From positions 1-64,000 of the forward strand of contig JASJOG010000082.1 of assembly GCA_030142905.1 (NCBI GenBank): DNA of 64,000 bases, written 5' to 3'. The stretch is from Heliopora coerulea. Lineage: Eukaryota; Cnidaria; Anthozoa; Scleralcyonacea; Helioporidae. Below the pieces are notes generated by a model. The model saw only the letters and a program-made list of their open reading frames with translations, was not told the DNA's origin and did no database searches. The position numbers and the translations under genes were made by a program. This document shows, in pieces, positions 35,501-48,300 of this stretch (positions within the stretch are counted from its first letter, which is position 1; each line of letters opens with the position of its first letter).

Positions 35501-38500
35501 CACTTAGCAGGTCTCCTCTTCATTTTGGAAAATAAGATTTTGAAATGGAAAGTAAAATTTGAAACCTGCTTTCCAAAGTGGAAAGTGTTGTAAAAAGTTA
35601 GTGTCAAGCCATGCATGAGGACTCTGAAAATACCTGAATATGCTGGGGTCAAGAAAACAAATTGTAACTGAAGGGATTTTACGCGTGAAATTAATTGTAA
35701 TAATTGTAAGTCTCCCTGTGCATTGTGAAAAATTTTTATTGTTAAGATTTGCTTGTTTGATTTTTCTTTTAGAAAACGGATGCAACATCAGCTATTGTTA
35801 TCCACCTGCTTACTAAAACCAAAGAATACTTGCAGCCTAATCCAAGTAAAGTTTGCCACAATGTTAAAAAATTTTCATAATTGATGTGATCTGAAGTTCA
35901 TAAATTTTTTTATCTTCTGGTATTCAGATGCAAGGGCAAAGTTGTCAATGCAGTCTGCAGTGGCAAAGGCAAGAGGCCACACAACTCAGACCAAATACCC
36001 TCAACCTGAAGGAACCTTGGGTGAAATTATGGTTAAAGGTCAGCAAGATCTTGGTGATGAATCCTTATTTGGTGAGTTCAGTACCTTTAAACTCATACAA
36101 ATACTGTAAGTTCAAAAACTCAGTAAGTATGTAGCTTGCTGGCTAATGTGTTTGATTTTTTTCTGCTGAAGTTTTATTCAATTCGACAATTCATTTCAGC
36201 TGATGCTTTAGGAGAAACTGGTGAAGCATTTAAACAATTGGCTGAAATAAAAGACAATTTGGTGAGTTTTTGGAAAATAATTTTATTTTCTCACAGGATC
36301 AAAGATCGTTTAGTTATATACTATGGTAGTGATCTTGAGCACACTAACTAAAATAATTGTCAACAATTAATTATTATGTTTATTCTCTTGTGGAGTTCTG
36401 CAAGGTCCTTGGTCATTAGAACTGTTATTTATTTTATAAATTTTCATGTATAATGGCTGTGGCGTGGCCAGGATTTTCCTAAGGAGGGCAATGGTTGACC
36501 ACCAAGGCCAAAAGGCCAGTTAATTGAAACTTGATGATGATGATTAATGATGATAAAAGCTTTATTTAGACACATTAGCCACTTCAACAAATGTTGGTTT
36601 CCAAGTGGGATGTATATAAAACATTAACATCTAATTCTAAATATATACAGTATTTACAGAATTTACATACATAACTAAAATATAAATAAAAATAGACTAA
36701 TTATTGCCATCAATCAGGCTGGCATAAGAAATATTTTTGTTAAATAAGAATAGGGATTTACTATTTTGAGCTTGGTCGGACAATGAATTCCAGATTTTTG
36801 GACCACTACAACTGATACTTTTTTTAAGACATTCAGTCTTTGGACGAGGTAAGTAAAGAGTAGAATTTGACACTCATAAATAATGATGGTGAATGCTATT
36901 TGATTTTTGGAAGATTTCTTTGAGTTTTACCAGCACCATACGGTGAAAAATCTTATACATGAGCCTAGCTTTAACCTCTGCCCTCTGCTCTTCGAAAGTT
37001 TTCCAACCCAAGAGACTAAGGGCCAGATTTGATTGACCTGGTCAGCAGTTGGGGACCCATTATGAAGTGAAGTTCTCTTCTATTAAATATTATAAAACAA
37101 CATGCTTTGATTTGGACGAGCCTCATTTTCTCTCACAGTATGTAAACACTCTGACCTTATTAATTTTCCACTTTATATTAGAGTACAGAGTCATGGATGA
37201 AGTCATGAAAACCAGAAAAGTTTCTGGTTATTTCATAAACAAATGGAAAATAGCTTTCATGTCACTCTGCTGTGATAGAAATGTTCAGTGTGCTATTTCA
37301 ACCAGAAAAGTACCAGAAAAGACTTGATTTCCCCTTGTGCTCCCCTAGGCATTTTTCCAGTGAAATGGCATCATTCATGTTTCTACCAAGGCACAGAGAT
37401 ACTTAAGCAATTCTCTGTTTGTTAAATAATTAGTGCATCAATCTAATATAAATGAATTTCTTATGCTACAACATATGCAAGGGAGGGAGGGCGTGGCACC
37501 ATTGGCCCACCTCAATTTATGGCAAAGTATGATGACTTTGCTACATGTGCTTTGATGGGCATTAATCTTTATTGTTTTATGTCTACATCTTCTTATTCTT
37601 CCTGAAAAATGCTTTTGCATGATGTTCATGTCCCAGGGTCCAAAATTTACAGTCATCTAGTCATCAGAAACAACCAGAATTGAACAGCAGTGACCAAATC
37701 ACAGAAAACAGTTGCACAGGCCATTGGATGACTATATTTCAAGCTACCACATCTTGAGAAACTGATATTAAGACCCAAAAAAAAATCATAATTTCAGTCA
37801 TGAGGCATTTGCAAGAGAAAAGGTGCAAATATACAACCAGTCAATTTGTAATTTAATGAGGTGATTTCATCTTGGATGCCTAGATCTGAAAAGATGGTTG
37901 CCCAACGGGCAACCTACTTAAAAAGTTAATTTCAGTCCCTGTGTTCATCCAGTAAGATTTTGCTCCGGTTCGTCCATCGATACAATTTGAACAAGCAGTT
38001 ACAATTGGTAAACATATATGATTATTGAAGGGATTTACAACGAATTTAGGAAGAATTTATTTGGAATTTATGGTCAAGGACATGTATCATCAATTCTGTT
38101 AGGTTTTATTGGCTATTTAGCCCGTGTTTCCTGACGTTTGTGACAGCAATGGGGGAATTGGAAACACTTACTTCCCTCATTTTCCCAATCACATTTGCAA
38201 ACATTATCCAACAAGACTTTTCCCCATTTTAGCATTTCCAACGTTTTAATTTTATTTTATTTTTTCATTTTTTTTAGGATTCCACTGTAAAGCAAAATTT
38301 TCTAGACCCATTGCACATTCTTGAAAGTAAGGAAATCAAAGAAATTAACGTGAGTATAGTTAAAGCTGTTCAGTACAGCGTCTGTATCCCAGCTTGAAGA
38401 AGTGCAACAAACTGTTATATCTCATGACACACCCACAATTCATTGTTTCAACAGAAGCGTTAAATCCTTTAGTCCACTTAGTATTCAGGAGTGTGATAAC

Positions 38501-41500
38501 GACTTATCACGCTGCTCTTCTTTGAAATCACTGTGATAAACGCTTTTCGCATACTAATGAGTGAATATCTTAATTACTAACGACCAACGTCTCTTTGAAC
38601 CTTAAACAGGAAAAAACCCAACAAACTTTGTCATTGTGGGCGAATCATGAGAGAAGGTGGTCTATCAATGTTCACTCGTGTGATAAAGAATTTGACATCG
38701 CTCGTGAAGATTGAACGTCCACTCTGAGCCTACGGCCCCTTGTGGCCGTTAAGCTTCACTTGCGATGTTAAATCCTTTATCACACTCGTGACTGTTGATT
38801 AACCCTTACTTAGCATATACCTCGCGGGTGAACAGTGTTTTTTGCGCAATCTGATTGGTTCCTCTATCTCGGAATATCCTGCACTATGCACCTCCGAGCA
38901 AAACAAGATGGCGTCTAGTTATGTTTACGTTACGGAAGAACTTTTTTCAATAAACTAAACGAAATCGCCGTGCCAGACAACGCCAAAAAAGCAACGAGAT
39001 TTGGCAATTAAGTATTCAAAGATATATATTTCTTTTATTTTTAGCCATAAATGCACTCAGGATGTGTTTCAAAATGTTTTGTTTACAAATGATGAGTGGG
39101 CGACAAGCCGACATCCCGTAAAATTGTAAAAATTTCAAAAAAATATTGGTGAAAACAATTTCGCGAGGTATACACTGTATGCTAAAGCAATTATTCATCT
39201 CAGTGTTGGTGAATAGTGCAGATATTTACCTCCACGTCGGTGAATAATTGTCCTTCATACGGACACTGACGACGCAATGTACTGTAATGTATCACACACG
39301 GAAATCAGATGAAACACGACTTTCGAGTCCATGATGTGGCTTCTGAAGCGAATCCATATCACAGTTGAACCCCTATTAACGGGCACCCCTCTTAAGCAAA
39401 CACCTCTCTTAAAGTACGTTTACTCTTTCCCCAGCAGCATAACACCTACGTCATTTTACTCCGGGTAAAGTCAGACGATTTTACTCGTCAAGGGGAGAGC
39501 TCTCGCATTGAAAGAGTTAGTAACGATACGCTCGCTATTTTCGATGAACCTATTGTTGGTCTGTGTGTCTCAGGCAACATGGATACTTTTCAAATGCATT
39601 AACAATTTAAATGGAAAATGCAAAGGAAATCAGTACCGAGAAGTTGTTTAGAAATGTCATCTTAATTACCTTGAGCAATGGGTGCCAGTGTAGGTAGTCG
39701 AGGATAACAAAATGCGATAACTTTGGGTGAAGCAACTACCTGAAATATACGAAAAGAAACTTCGACGTTTCGAGGGGGGCCATCGCTCGAAACGTCGAAG
39801 TTCCTTTTCGTATATTTCAGGTAGTTGCTTCACCCACAGTTATCGCATCATCTTAATTACCATAAAATTTCGACAGCTGTAAACCCGGTCTCTTATACAG
39901 TCGAACCCCGATTTAGTGGGTACCTTTGGGACCTTGTCTTAAGTGTCCGCTCAAGGGGGGTGCTCACTTAAAAAGGGGTCGACTCAGTAGGGGGTACGCA
40001 TGCGGTGACAAGCATTTTCCCCCCTTTAATTTAAATACGTAAGTAAATGATATACAGCACTGTTTTAAAAATAAGTTCACAGATTTCTTTATGCATAAAA
40101 TATTTACTGAAAATATGATGAAAAGTGTGATCAGCTAAAGAAAAAACCAATACGTGTATCCTTTCGAGGCTCGCGTGGTTGAACCTCCCTCAAAATGTTA
40201 GTAACGTTAAGAAGAGCACTGGAAAGTGTTCAGCCCACGGTGTTCGGCGAACCCTGCCAGACGTTCGGCCATTTTTAGGGCTTCGGTTGAACTCGATCTC
40301 GAAGTGTCCGCTTAAGAGGGATTATTTTGCTTAATGGGATCCAAGATAGGTGTCCGCTTCCGCTTAAAGACTCATCACAGTGAAGATTTTCCTTCCTGGG
40401 TTATTAATGATCTTTTGAAGAGGATTTACATTTTGGGTGTTCACCAATTCTCGCCGTCTTTCATATTTTGATCTGTATTTATTGGTATGGTGAGGGGAAA
40501 TGTGTGGCGTACCAGTAGGGTCCCTCTCCCTTTCCTTGTCCGACAGGTTCCCCCTCAGGCCGGTGGAAAGGCTGGGGTGGTGCGTAGGGTGCACCTCAAT
40601 TGGAAAATAGCCGGTGCGATTAAGGGCTGTTCTGTCTCAATGAGGCAAGTTGAGCCTTGAGGGCAGTTATCAAGTAAGAAAAATCCAATCTAAATATTTC
40701 TTTTCTTCTCAACAGCAACATAGGAAGAAGATGGAAGGACGGAGGTTGGACTTCGATTGTAAAAAACGAAAAGGCAATAAAAGTAAGATTTAAACTGTAA
40801 TTCATAGTACGTGGAGAGACCGGGAGTCTCCACGAATCGCGGGGACTTCCCCGCGCGAAGGAAACACATACGGACACGATTCAGATTTGATTTTCAGTAT
40901 CATGGGTCATCGTCGTCACTGTCCAGGTTTTTCATTTGTTATTAACTTTTTTTTATAATTATTTAATTACAAAACATCTGATCATTTTCAAGTACCCGCG
41001 GAAGAAATCCGTGCTGCTGAGGAGAAATTTGAAAGTTCGAAGACTGTTTGTTACAACGCCATGCTGACGCTGGCTGAAGGCGAGGTAAGGCTAAGCTGTG
41101 ATATTTCTAAGGATGTTTTGTAATATACTGTGAATGCCTGTGTTTATGTCATCCCTGATTGCCATTCAAAGGACGAACAGATCACGCAGCTAACAGACTT
41201 CGTGAAAGCCGTTATGGAATATCATCAAAAATCTTACGAATTGCTGGAGTCCCTTTCATCTTTGCTGGATGATAAGTAAGTAACTACATCGGTTAGTTTG
41301 TATTTACCGAAGCTCACTTTTTGCATAGTACTTTCAATCTGTTTCTAATAAGTGTTTTCATTCGCAGTCATACTTATGCTAGCATTTATGAATCCATCTG
41401 TTGTGATGGTTGAAATATAAAGCCCTGGCCAAACGCTTTCAACATTTTGTTCAACACCTTTCAACACTGTTGAACGATGTCGAATGATGTTGAAGTCATG

Positions 41501-44155
41501 GATGACCAAACGCATTCAACATATTCCACCGTCGGCAAGATTAATATAAATGTTGAACGCATGTTCAACGAAAATTTGAACATGTTCGAATTTCTTTCAA
41601 CAACGTTCAACATGGTTCGCCAAACGCGTCCAACATGTTGCATGCAACAGTGTTGAACAATATTGAACGAAATGTTGAAAGCGTCTGGACAGGGCTTAAA
41701 AGTCGTGATTTTGAAATAACTCAGGTACACTCGCAAAAACGCACCCTCTGCATTGGGCCTGGAGTAATGTTCGTTCAAGAGGTTGTAACTCCCTCAGGTT
41801 ACGGCGTGATGGTAACAGTGCAGCAGGCCTGATGTAAAGGCAGTGTTTGATAACATCTAATAGCTGCGGCATCCGATTGTATTCCAATACGACGTGGCCT
41901 GTGCGTATGACATACATGAAGCTATGCCAACGTATACCAGGATTATTTAGTGTGAGTTGCAGGCTTACCGGATCACTATGTATCATTCTGACCATTATAT
42001 CTTATGCAGCATTAAACAAACCAACATGTCAGATAACATCACTGATGAACATACATCGCTGATAGCCAGTTATATAGTTAGTGCTTTATCAATTTTCTTT
42101 CCTGCTTGTCGTACATCTAGTTCAGTGGTTGTCATGCTTCTTATCCTCATCTCCCCTAGCGACTCCTCGCATGCGCGCCAATCCCACCGCTTGAACCCGC
42201 TGCATCGCCACCCAGGCAGAAATCCAGTGTTACCATTGAACTCTAAAAAGACTGGAACGATACCTGCAAACTGTATTTTGAAGCCATTACGAAGGCTGAC
42301 GTGTGGGTCAATTTGCAGGTCATTCCTGTCCCCTACGCGATAAAACACGCAATCTATTGTGAAAAACTTCACCCAAATTTCGGATTTTTTGACAGTTTCC
42401 TTTTTTGTCCTTAGCAAAGTGGAAGACAATGTCGTTAAGACTGCATATTTGTTATAATTAACCGTCCATAAAGAACAAAAGTTCGGTACAATTTTTTCCC
42501 ACGCGTGTTTTTGATCCTCATGGCTGCCCCCATGTCGGCTTCACTCAGTTGTAAGGCCAGACATAACGAGGTATCGTTCCAGTCCTTTTAGAGTTCACTG
42601 AGTATTACGGCTCTAGGAACAGGGAATCCCTGACTGATTAGGAAATATATGTTATTTAAGTGATTACGATGTCTTACTCCACTTCGGAACTAGAATTACT
42701 GTTTACTGGACAGTTCTTGACTGGGTTAGAGTCACTTAACACGGGAACGAAAGAAAATTTACGCGAACTGTGAGATCTCGTGATCACTCTATTTGCGAAA
42801 CACTGGTATGTGTTAACTGGCTACGATATACCTTCAGGGTACGTGAAGCGTCTGACCGACCTCGTAAGGAACGAAGGACCGAGAGCGAATCGAGATGGAA
42901 TGCCGATGATGATGATGAAGATGAGGATGACACCAGCGGTGGCTACACATTTTCACCAGCACCTCCTGTCCAAAGAAATGGCGATAACACTCCGTGTGCC
43001 AAGGCCTTGTACGATTTTGAACCAGGTAAGAGAGTACCGAAGGTGTCGCTTAGAAAGAACACTGGGATGTATCGAAGGGGACAAAAATTTATAGTGCGAA
43101 ATTATAGTAACCTGTAAAGTAATGTGACCCGTAAGCACTATCAAGTTAGATATATACCCAGTTGTAGGTGTACGAGATGACTTACTTCAAGACCCCTTCG
43201 AGAAATCAATTCTAAATGTTGTTCCTTAAATTTACTGAGGCACCATTGTACACCAGCCCACCCCACTAGTTACTCCACGACTCAAGGCTAGTATGCGATA
43301 TACGAATTTAGTGGACGATATAACGACACCAACCACCAGCTGTGGTGTGATGGTCATCACTTGTAATGCCGAGGTAGGGTGACAAGGTTTGGTTGTTTGC
43401 CAAATAACACGAAGTCTTGAAACAAACGCGGAGAAATTGTCACCTTTGCGTCGTCTCAGATAGCGACGTCAAATCGTAGTCCTTGCGTCTCCTATTAACT
43501 GGGCGCACAACTTGGTGAGGTAATTGCTCAGAAATAGGCGAGAAAATCAAAATTCTTAATTCCTTCTAGTTTGAGAAAACTGAATGGCCACCTTGTTTAT
43601 GTCTCTTGAAACCGAAACGCTGAGGATTTACTGGGGGTGGCATCAGTCACCTCTTGAACCGTTTCATGCAGGATTTTTTTTTCTTCTTTTGTGCTTTCTT
43701 TAGTTCTGTTGTTGTAATTTGTTGTTGTACGACAACGGTATGCGTGAAATTGCTATGGTTAATAATTACAAGATTTCCATGATTAAAAAAAAACATGGTA
43801 AAAAGTTTGGAAAATTGGCTAATGGGGAAATGCGTGAGGAAAGGCTTTAGCGGTTAACATCTGGTTAAATGAAGATGAATATGTTAACTGGGAAAATCAC
43901 GATCGTGCGCCAAGAACTGAGAACTATAGGGAACCCTCTTAAGATTACGAGAATTGGGCTGACACAATGGCGTATTTCTTTACGATTCCTAATTCTTCCT
44001 TGTTCTTAGAAAACGAAGGCGAACTGGAGTTCTCAGAAGGTGACATGATTACCCTAACCGGACGTGTTGACGAAAACTGGCTGGAGGGAACGGTTCATGG
44101 CAAAAGTGGTTACTTCCCAGTGAACTACGTCGAAATTATTAATGATTTACCTTAA
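32588..44155 (+). CDS. SH3GL: Endophilin A (SH3GL) gene
   Basis: A membrane-curving BAR-domain protein that recruits dynamin and synaptojanin through its SH3 domain in clathrin-dependent and fast endocytosis. Exons: 32588-32632 (start [15 protein letters not shown]), 32975-33043, 35773-35845, 35928-36071, 36200-36261, 38278-38349, 40716-40782, 40993-41084, 41172-41275, 42838-43025, 44010-44155. All phases agree, giving 353 aa against 352 in human endophilin A1. The amphipathic N-terminal helix and BAR domain (about 1-250) include [14 protein letters not shown] and the conserved [13 protein letters not shown] charged linker has an Asp/Glu-rich run. The C-terminal SH3 domain spans about 295-350 ([19 protein letters not shown], then [11 protein letters not shown]). 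Large introns hold MITEs, a LINE fragment and a pogo-like end. Confidence 0.96.
33714..33888. mobile_element. 175-bp MITE with 9-bp target duplication
   Basis: Nearly the whole element is inverted repeat: ggcaatcctgtatttta at the left and its complement at the right, with arms of about 57 bp. A perfect 9-bp duplication, CTTCATTGT, flanks it at 33705-33713 and 33889-33897. Nine-base duplications are typical of Mutator-like elements. The centre includes gttagggttaggg. It lies in an SH3GL intron. Confidence 0.85.
36525..37040 (-). mobile_element. LINE fragment with reverse-transcriptase C-terminal remnant
   Basis: Read on the minus strand from about 37012, the frame gives [20 protein letters not shown], then, after one [18 protein letters not shown] and KIWNSLSDQ, ending at TAG (36697). 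This is the tail of CR1/L2/jockey-like reverse transcriptase proteins (R-x-x-LMYK, then KxWNSLP). It ends with AATAAAGC and a short (ATC)n tail near 36540. It is dead, lacking the catalytic region, and lies in an SH3GL intron. Confidence 0.75.
39711..39852. repeat. Near-perfect palindrome with CGAAACGTCG core
   Basis: Arms of about 66 bp (starting aaatgcgataact, with gtagttgcttcaccc near the far end) surround a spacer of roughly ten bases. Adjacent to the centre both arms contain the GAAACGTC octamer seen in family A. It lies in an SH3GL intron. Confidence 0.8.
39893..40370. mobile_element. pogo/Tigger-like transposon remnant
   Basis: It starts acagtcgaaccccgattta and contains repeated gtgtccgctcaaggg and gtgtccgcttaagaggga motifs in both orientations. 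A related left end, acagttgaacccctattaac, lies at 39362. Such cagt(c/t)gaacc(t/c)c ends are typical of pogo-like MITEs. The right end and target duplication were not defined and no transposase was seen. Confidence 0.45.
41421..41696. mobile_element. PIF/Harbinger-like MITE rich in TTCAACA
   Basis: Terminal inverted repeats AGCCCTGGCCAAACGCTTTC and the complement of GAAAGCGTCTGGACAGGGCT enclose 276 bp, flanked by TAA on both sides (41418-41420, 41697-41699), the three-base duplication typical of PIF/Harbinger. The inside is packed with ttcaac / gttgaa hexamers in both orientations. It lies in an SH3GL intron. Confidence 0.75.
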
Positions 44156-45348
44156 TCAAGGTCGCTGTAGCGATTGTCTGTCTTGCGATCCCGGAGCCAA
44201 AACTGCAGTTTCATGCAGTTTAGTTTATCCTTTGTAAATCATACTTTTTCGACAAATGCATAATCTGTGGTGTATAATTAATATCATACGATATATTTTT
44301 GACTGCCATTTTCTCTAACCCTTTCAATATGTCTGCCTGTCTTTTTCAACGTACCAGTGTTTATCGGTAAAGTTAATATTTCTGATTCTTCCTTCCTTCC
44401 TTCCTTCCTTCCTTCCTTCCTTCCTTCCTTCCTTCCTTCCTTCCTTCCTTCCTTCCTTCCTTCCTTCCTTCCTTCCTTCCTTCCTTCCTTCCTTCCTTCC
44501 TTCCTTCCTTCCTTCCTTCCTTCCTTCCTTCCTTCCTTCCTTCCTTCCTTCACTCCGTCCCTGGTCTTTTGTCCTGGACGTGTCTGTGTATGCTCGCCAG
44601 CCAGTCAGGGTGAAAATGTCGCTTTGATACCAGAATACTACTAACCTACGTTTGGCTAAAATTTGGGATACATCGCCAACTTGTCTGATTTTAAACAAAC
44701 TCATAGTACCGAAGACTTAAGTGGAAAACAAAATGTGTATTGAACTAATGTGAGTCAGTAAGAGCTCGTTTAAAATCTCGCTGGGCACTTATTTTTATAA
44801 CAAGCTTTGAAGTGGTCGTCATTACAATCTATCGGGCTAAGCCCCGAAATGGAGAATGCTCAAATAGCGAATCTTAGAAATTTATTGACGTCTTATATAA
44901 CCAGAATCACCAGTATCTCTTGAGAAGTGAAGATGTAAAACGATTCAATGGAAATAAAAGGTTTTTTTTTAGCGGTGATTCGCTCCAAGAAATCAAGTCT
45001 CAAACTTATATGTGCATTACAGCTCTGCTTTCATAGAAACCCCGCTCAAAAATTATACAAATATTGAACGTGTAGATACCGCGTCAGTTAAACCTTAATG
45101 AAAGGTACTGAAAAGCGTTGTATTAGGCCTCAAAAGCCGTTAAGATTAAAACCACCGATATCTTTGGTGTTTGAGAACTACTAGTTCGACAGAACGGTAA
45201 CAATTTATGCAAGCAACGTTGATTGCTCAACCAGCCTTAGTGTTACCGCGTCAACGAAACTTTTTAAAAATACCGCTACAATTTATACCTGCAAGGCCAA
45301 CAAGTGGATACGAGAAAGTTTCCTATGTGGAAATTGCTTCTATGAGAA
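44156..45348. other. Intergenic, convergent 3' ends of SH3GL and metaxin
   Basis: Apart from the (TTCC)n array, no feature was recognised. A candidate SH3GL poly(A) signal, aataaa, lies near 44954. Confidence 0.6.
44388..44551. repeat. Pure (TTCC)n microsatellite
   Basis: About 41 uninterrupted copies of TTCC, 230 bp after the SH3GL stop codon. Open frames through it encode only low-complexity peptide. Confidence 0.97.
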
Positions 45349-48300
45349 CTATAATTTTCCTGTGTTGCTCTCGTTAGCTTTACTGTCTTTCGTCGAGATG
45401 ATGGCATTCGAGCCTGTGTGATCTTCGTGTGAAACCACTTCTATAGTTACGAGACCACTCGATAAAGCGTAGAAAACCATGGCAACGAAGGCAAAGCCAA
45501 AGGAAAGGAACGCCTTGATTTTGTTACTACGGGCATCGTCTTGATCATGAGCAACGTCTTTTGATGAGATTCGTTCTTGTCCAGCTAAAATGAATGTTGG
45601 AGAAATTTATGCAGAATATACCTACCGTTTTGAAGTCATTTCTACGATGACGAGTTTTTGCTTTTCGTTGATGAATTATAATTTAAAGTTGGAAATACCT
45701 TACCTGAAGGGAAATATAAATGTAGAACTTTCTCACAATATTGCTCCAAGTTAGGATGTGCCAGTATCCGACATTTTAGTTTATTTTTCGGAAATGGTGC
45801 TTTCAATATCACGGCCAGGTATGCCAAGACCTTAGCATCTAACGTGGTAGGGCTGAAACGGAAGAGACATTACTGACTGCGGATTCCACGAACGACTTTC
45901 AGTGAAACATCGCTGTCCAGTACAATACAAAAACCATGTCCAGCCGAAAACTATAAAAAATATAAGATGAAACATATTCCGACGAATAGTCATCTTCAAA
46001 ACTCAAGATATGAGTCAATGACGAGTCGAAATTCTGGTTGAAACTGATATTTCGACTTCATTTCAAAGTCATCTTTAGTTTAAACCAAAATTTCGTCTTG
46101 TCATTGACTCATATTTTGAGTTTTCAAGATGACGTTATTCTTCGGAATATGTTTTATGACTTTTATCTTATACTAGTACAATATTTAGTTCCACTTTACT
46201 GTTTGAAAAGTACATCTTGTTTTACAGTAGAACTACTGGCAGTTTGGAGACTCGAATTTTACCAAAATTTATCGGAAGAAAAAAGAAAACGTAAATTTAC
46301 ACTTAGAGATATCAAAGCTTTGCAGTAAACCAGACGCAAAATGTTGAAGTACATTTTAATGTTTAAAAACAAACTCTTCACCGTGTTAACAGTTGGATCC
46401 AGCGGGAGTCCCTCCATCCCCGTATCCATCCACCAAAAAACTAACTCCTTGCATACCGTATTTAATCAAGCGCCGCGGCGTTCTTTAAATGTTTAATGTT
46501 TCGGATGCGGCCCTTCTTCGGGGGACGGCGTTTATTTGAGGGCGGCACCCTTCAAAAAATCAGACGTTCGTAAACGATGACAAGCAAATGTTAACAACTG
46601 AAAAACATAATACAGGAAAATAAATTTCCGAAGCTGGTTTAGATTGAGTTGTACCGCACTTGTTTGGCTCAGCTTGGCTCCTCGAACAATTCAGTCTGAT
46701 GATGCTTCGATCAAGCGCCGCATTGTCGTGAATGAGTGCGGTGCTTATTCGAGGGCAGTGCTCTTGAATATTTTCACTCTCATTTGGCGGTGCTTAATCG
46801 GGGGCGGCGCTTAACCGAGTAAATGCGTATTTTGTACACTTCGGTTTTGGATGTTGATCTTAACTGCAAGCTTTTTACTTACCTTTCACCAAAAAAGAAT
46901 TCTTGATCGGCCAGTAAATTAGACAAAGTTTCAAAACAGGCTTGGGCTTTCTTGTTCACCTAAATATTACAATTACCGAGCATATGTAAAAACTGTACTG
47001 TATCATTCGTTCTCCAAAATGGAAGAAACTCAAACGTGGAACCTGAGAAAACTTTTGAACTTGCAATTTGCTCGGTTGTCAAATTACCTTGGGTCAGTTT
47101 ACCACAATCCACTGATAACCTTTTACTTCACAACACTTTGCTTCTCTTCCCTTCTTTTCCTTACTCTTCCCTTTACTATACGTCATGTCACGTGACTTCA
47201 CATCAGGTCACGTCCCGTGTTGCCACTTTATCTGACGTCGCTTCACGTCCCGTCCCCTCCTGTCTTCCCTTTCCATCCCTTCCCCTCCTGTCTTCCCTTT
47301 CCGTCCCGTCCCTTCCTGCCTTCCCTTCCTCTCACCTTTTCTTCAGTTTCTTCATTTATTACATCAGATTCTTCTATGTTCAACTTATGCGCAATAAAGT
47401 TTTGGCTGTGGTTGAAAGACTTTGTGGGAACGATGTAGTTGTAAGGAAATTTTAGCTGTTTGGCATACCACCCACGTGTGAACTGAGTGTAGTTTTGATC
47501 GTCTAACCACATCATGTACACCTGTATTGAAAGAGTGAGAAAAAGTTATCAATTCATAGCTTACAGATACTGAAATCACATTCAAGATCAATGATAAGGG
47601 AGCTAAATAGGCCAAATTCACAAGTTTTATCCAGATTCCTTTTCTTTACTGAGTTTTGGACAGGATGGCGGATGTCATTGCACTATCTTTGCCACGTTTT
47701 TTGTTAGTTAATCAAAACACAGCATCAAGCAAATTGCTGGATGCATTTTCGAAATCTCACTTTACAATGCATATTATTAATCCATTTATGCAATAAAACA
47801 AATGAACTCCATGACAATTCAGGCAAATTAACTGTTTTTTGACAGTAATTCTCATGATTTTTGTCATGAGCTCAGCAGCAATAAATGTTTCTGGAATATA
47901 TGAACTTACAACAGCTGGCCTTAGCATGTCTTCAATATAACAGCACAATGCCAAAGTATCAATTTTCTGCTTGTCAGTAAGCTCCTCATCTGCATTATAG
48001 TTCTGGAAAAAAAAACGAGGGAAATTCTCAGATATTAATTTGTAAGAAATTCAAGTAAACAAAGCAAGTGAAAAGGTTTGAAACATCTGCATCTCTGTCA
48101 AAGAGGATCTGTGATTTGAGAACTGCAGTGATTTATGCATCAGCTATTGATGTTTGGAGAGGGTTGGAAGGGAAGCTAAGGTGGCATCTCCTCCATGGAG
48201 GCTGGTCAGTAGCCATCTTTCTTCAATTCAATAATATCTTACGTTATTCTTAAGGTGCTCCACAATGTCATCACACCCACAAAAAATGTCATCTGGTAAA

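Noticed and set aside
40364..40877. Two minus-strand open frames (76 and 85 aa) around the SH3GL exon at 40716
   Set aside because: The second overlaps a real plus-strand exon. The first resembles no protein I know and probably comes from a repeat.
42070..42429. 119-aa open frame on the minus strand in an SH3GL intron, with overlapping plus frames
   Set aside because: Composition looks protein-like but no family was recognised and there is no exon phase partner; possibly a repeat-derived fragment. A translated database search would decide.
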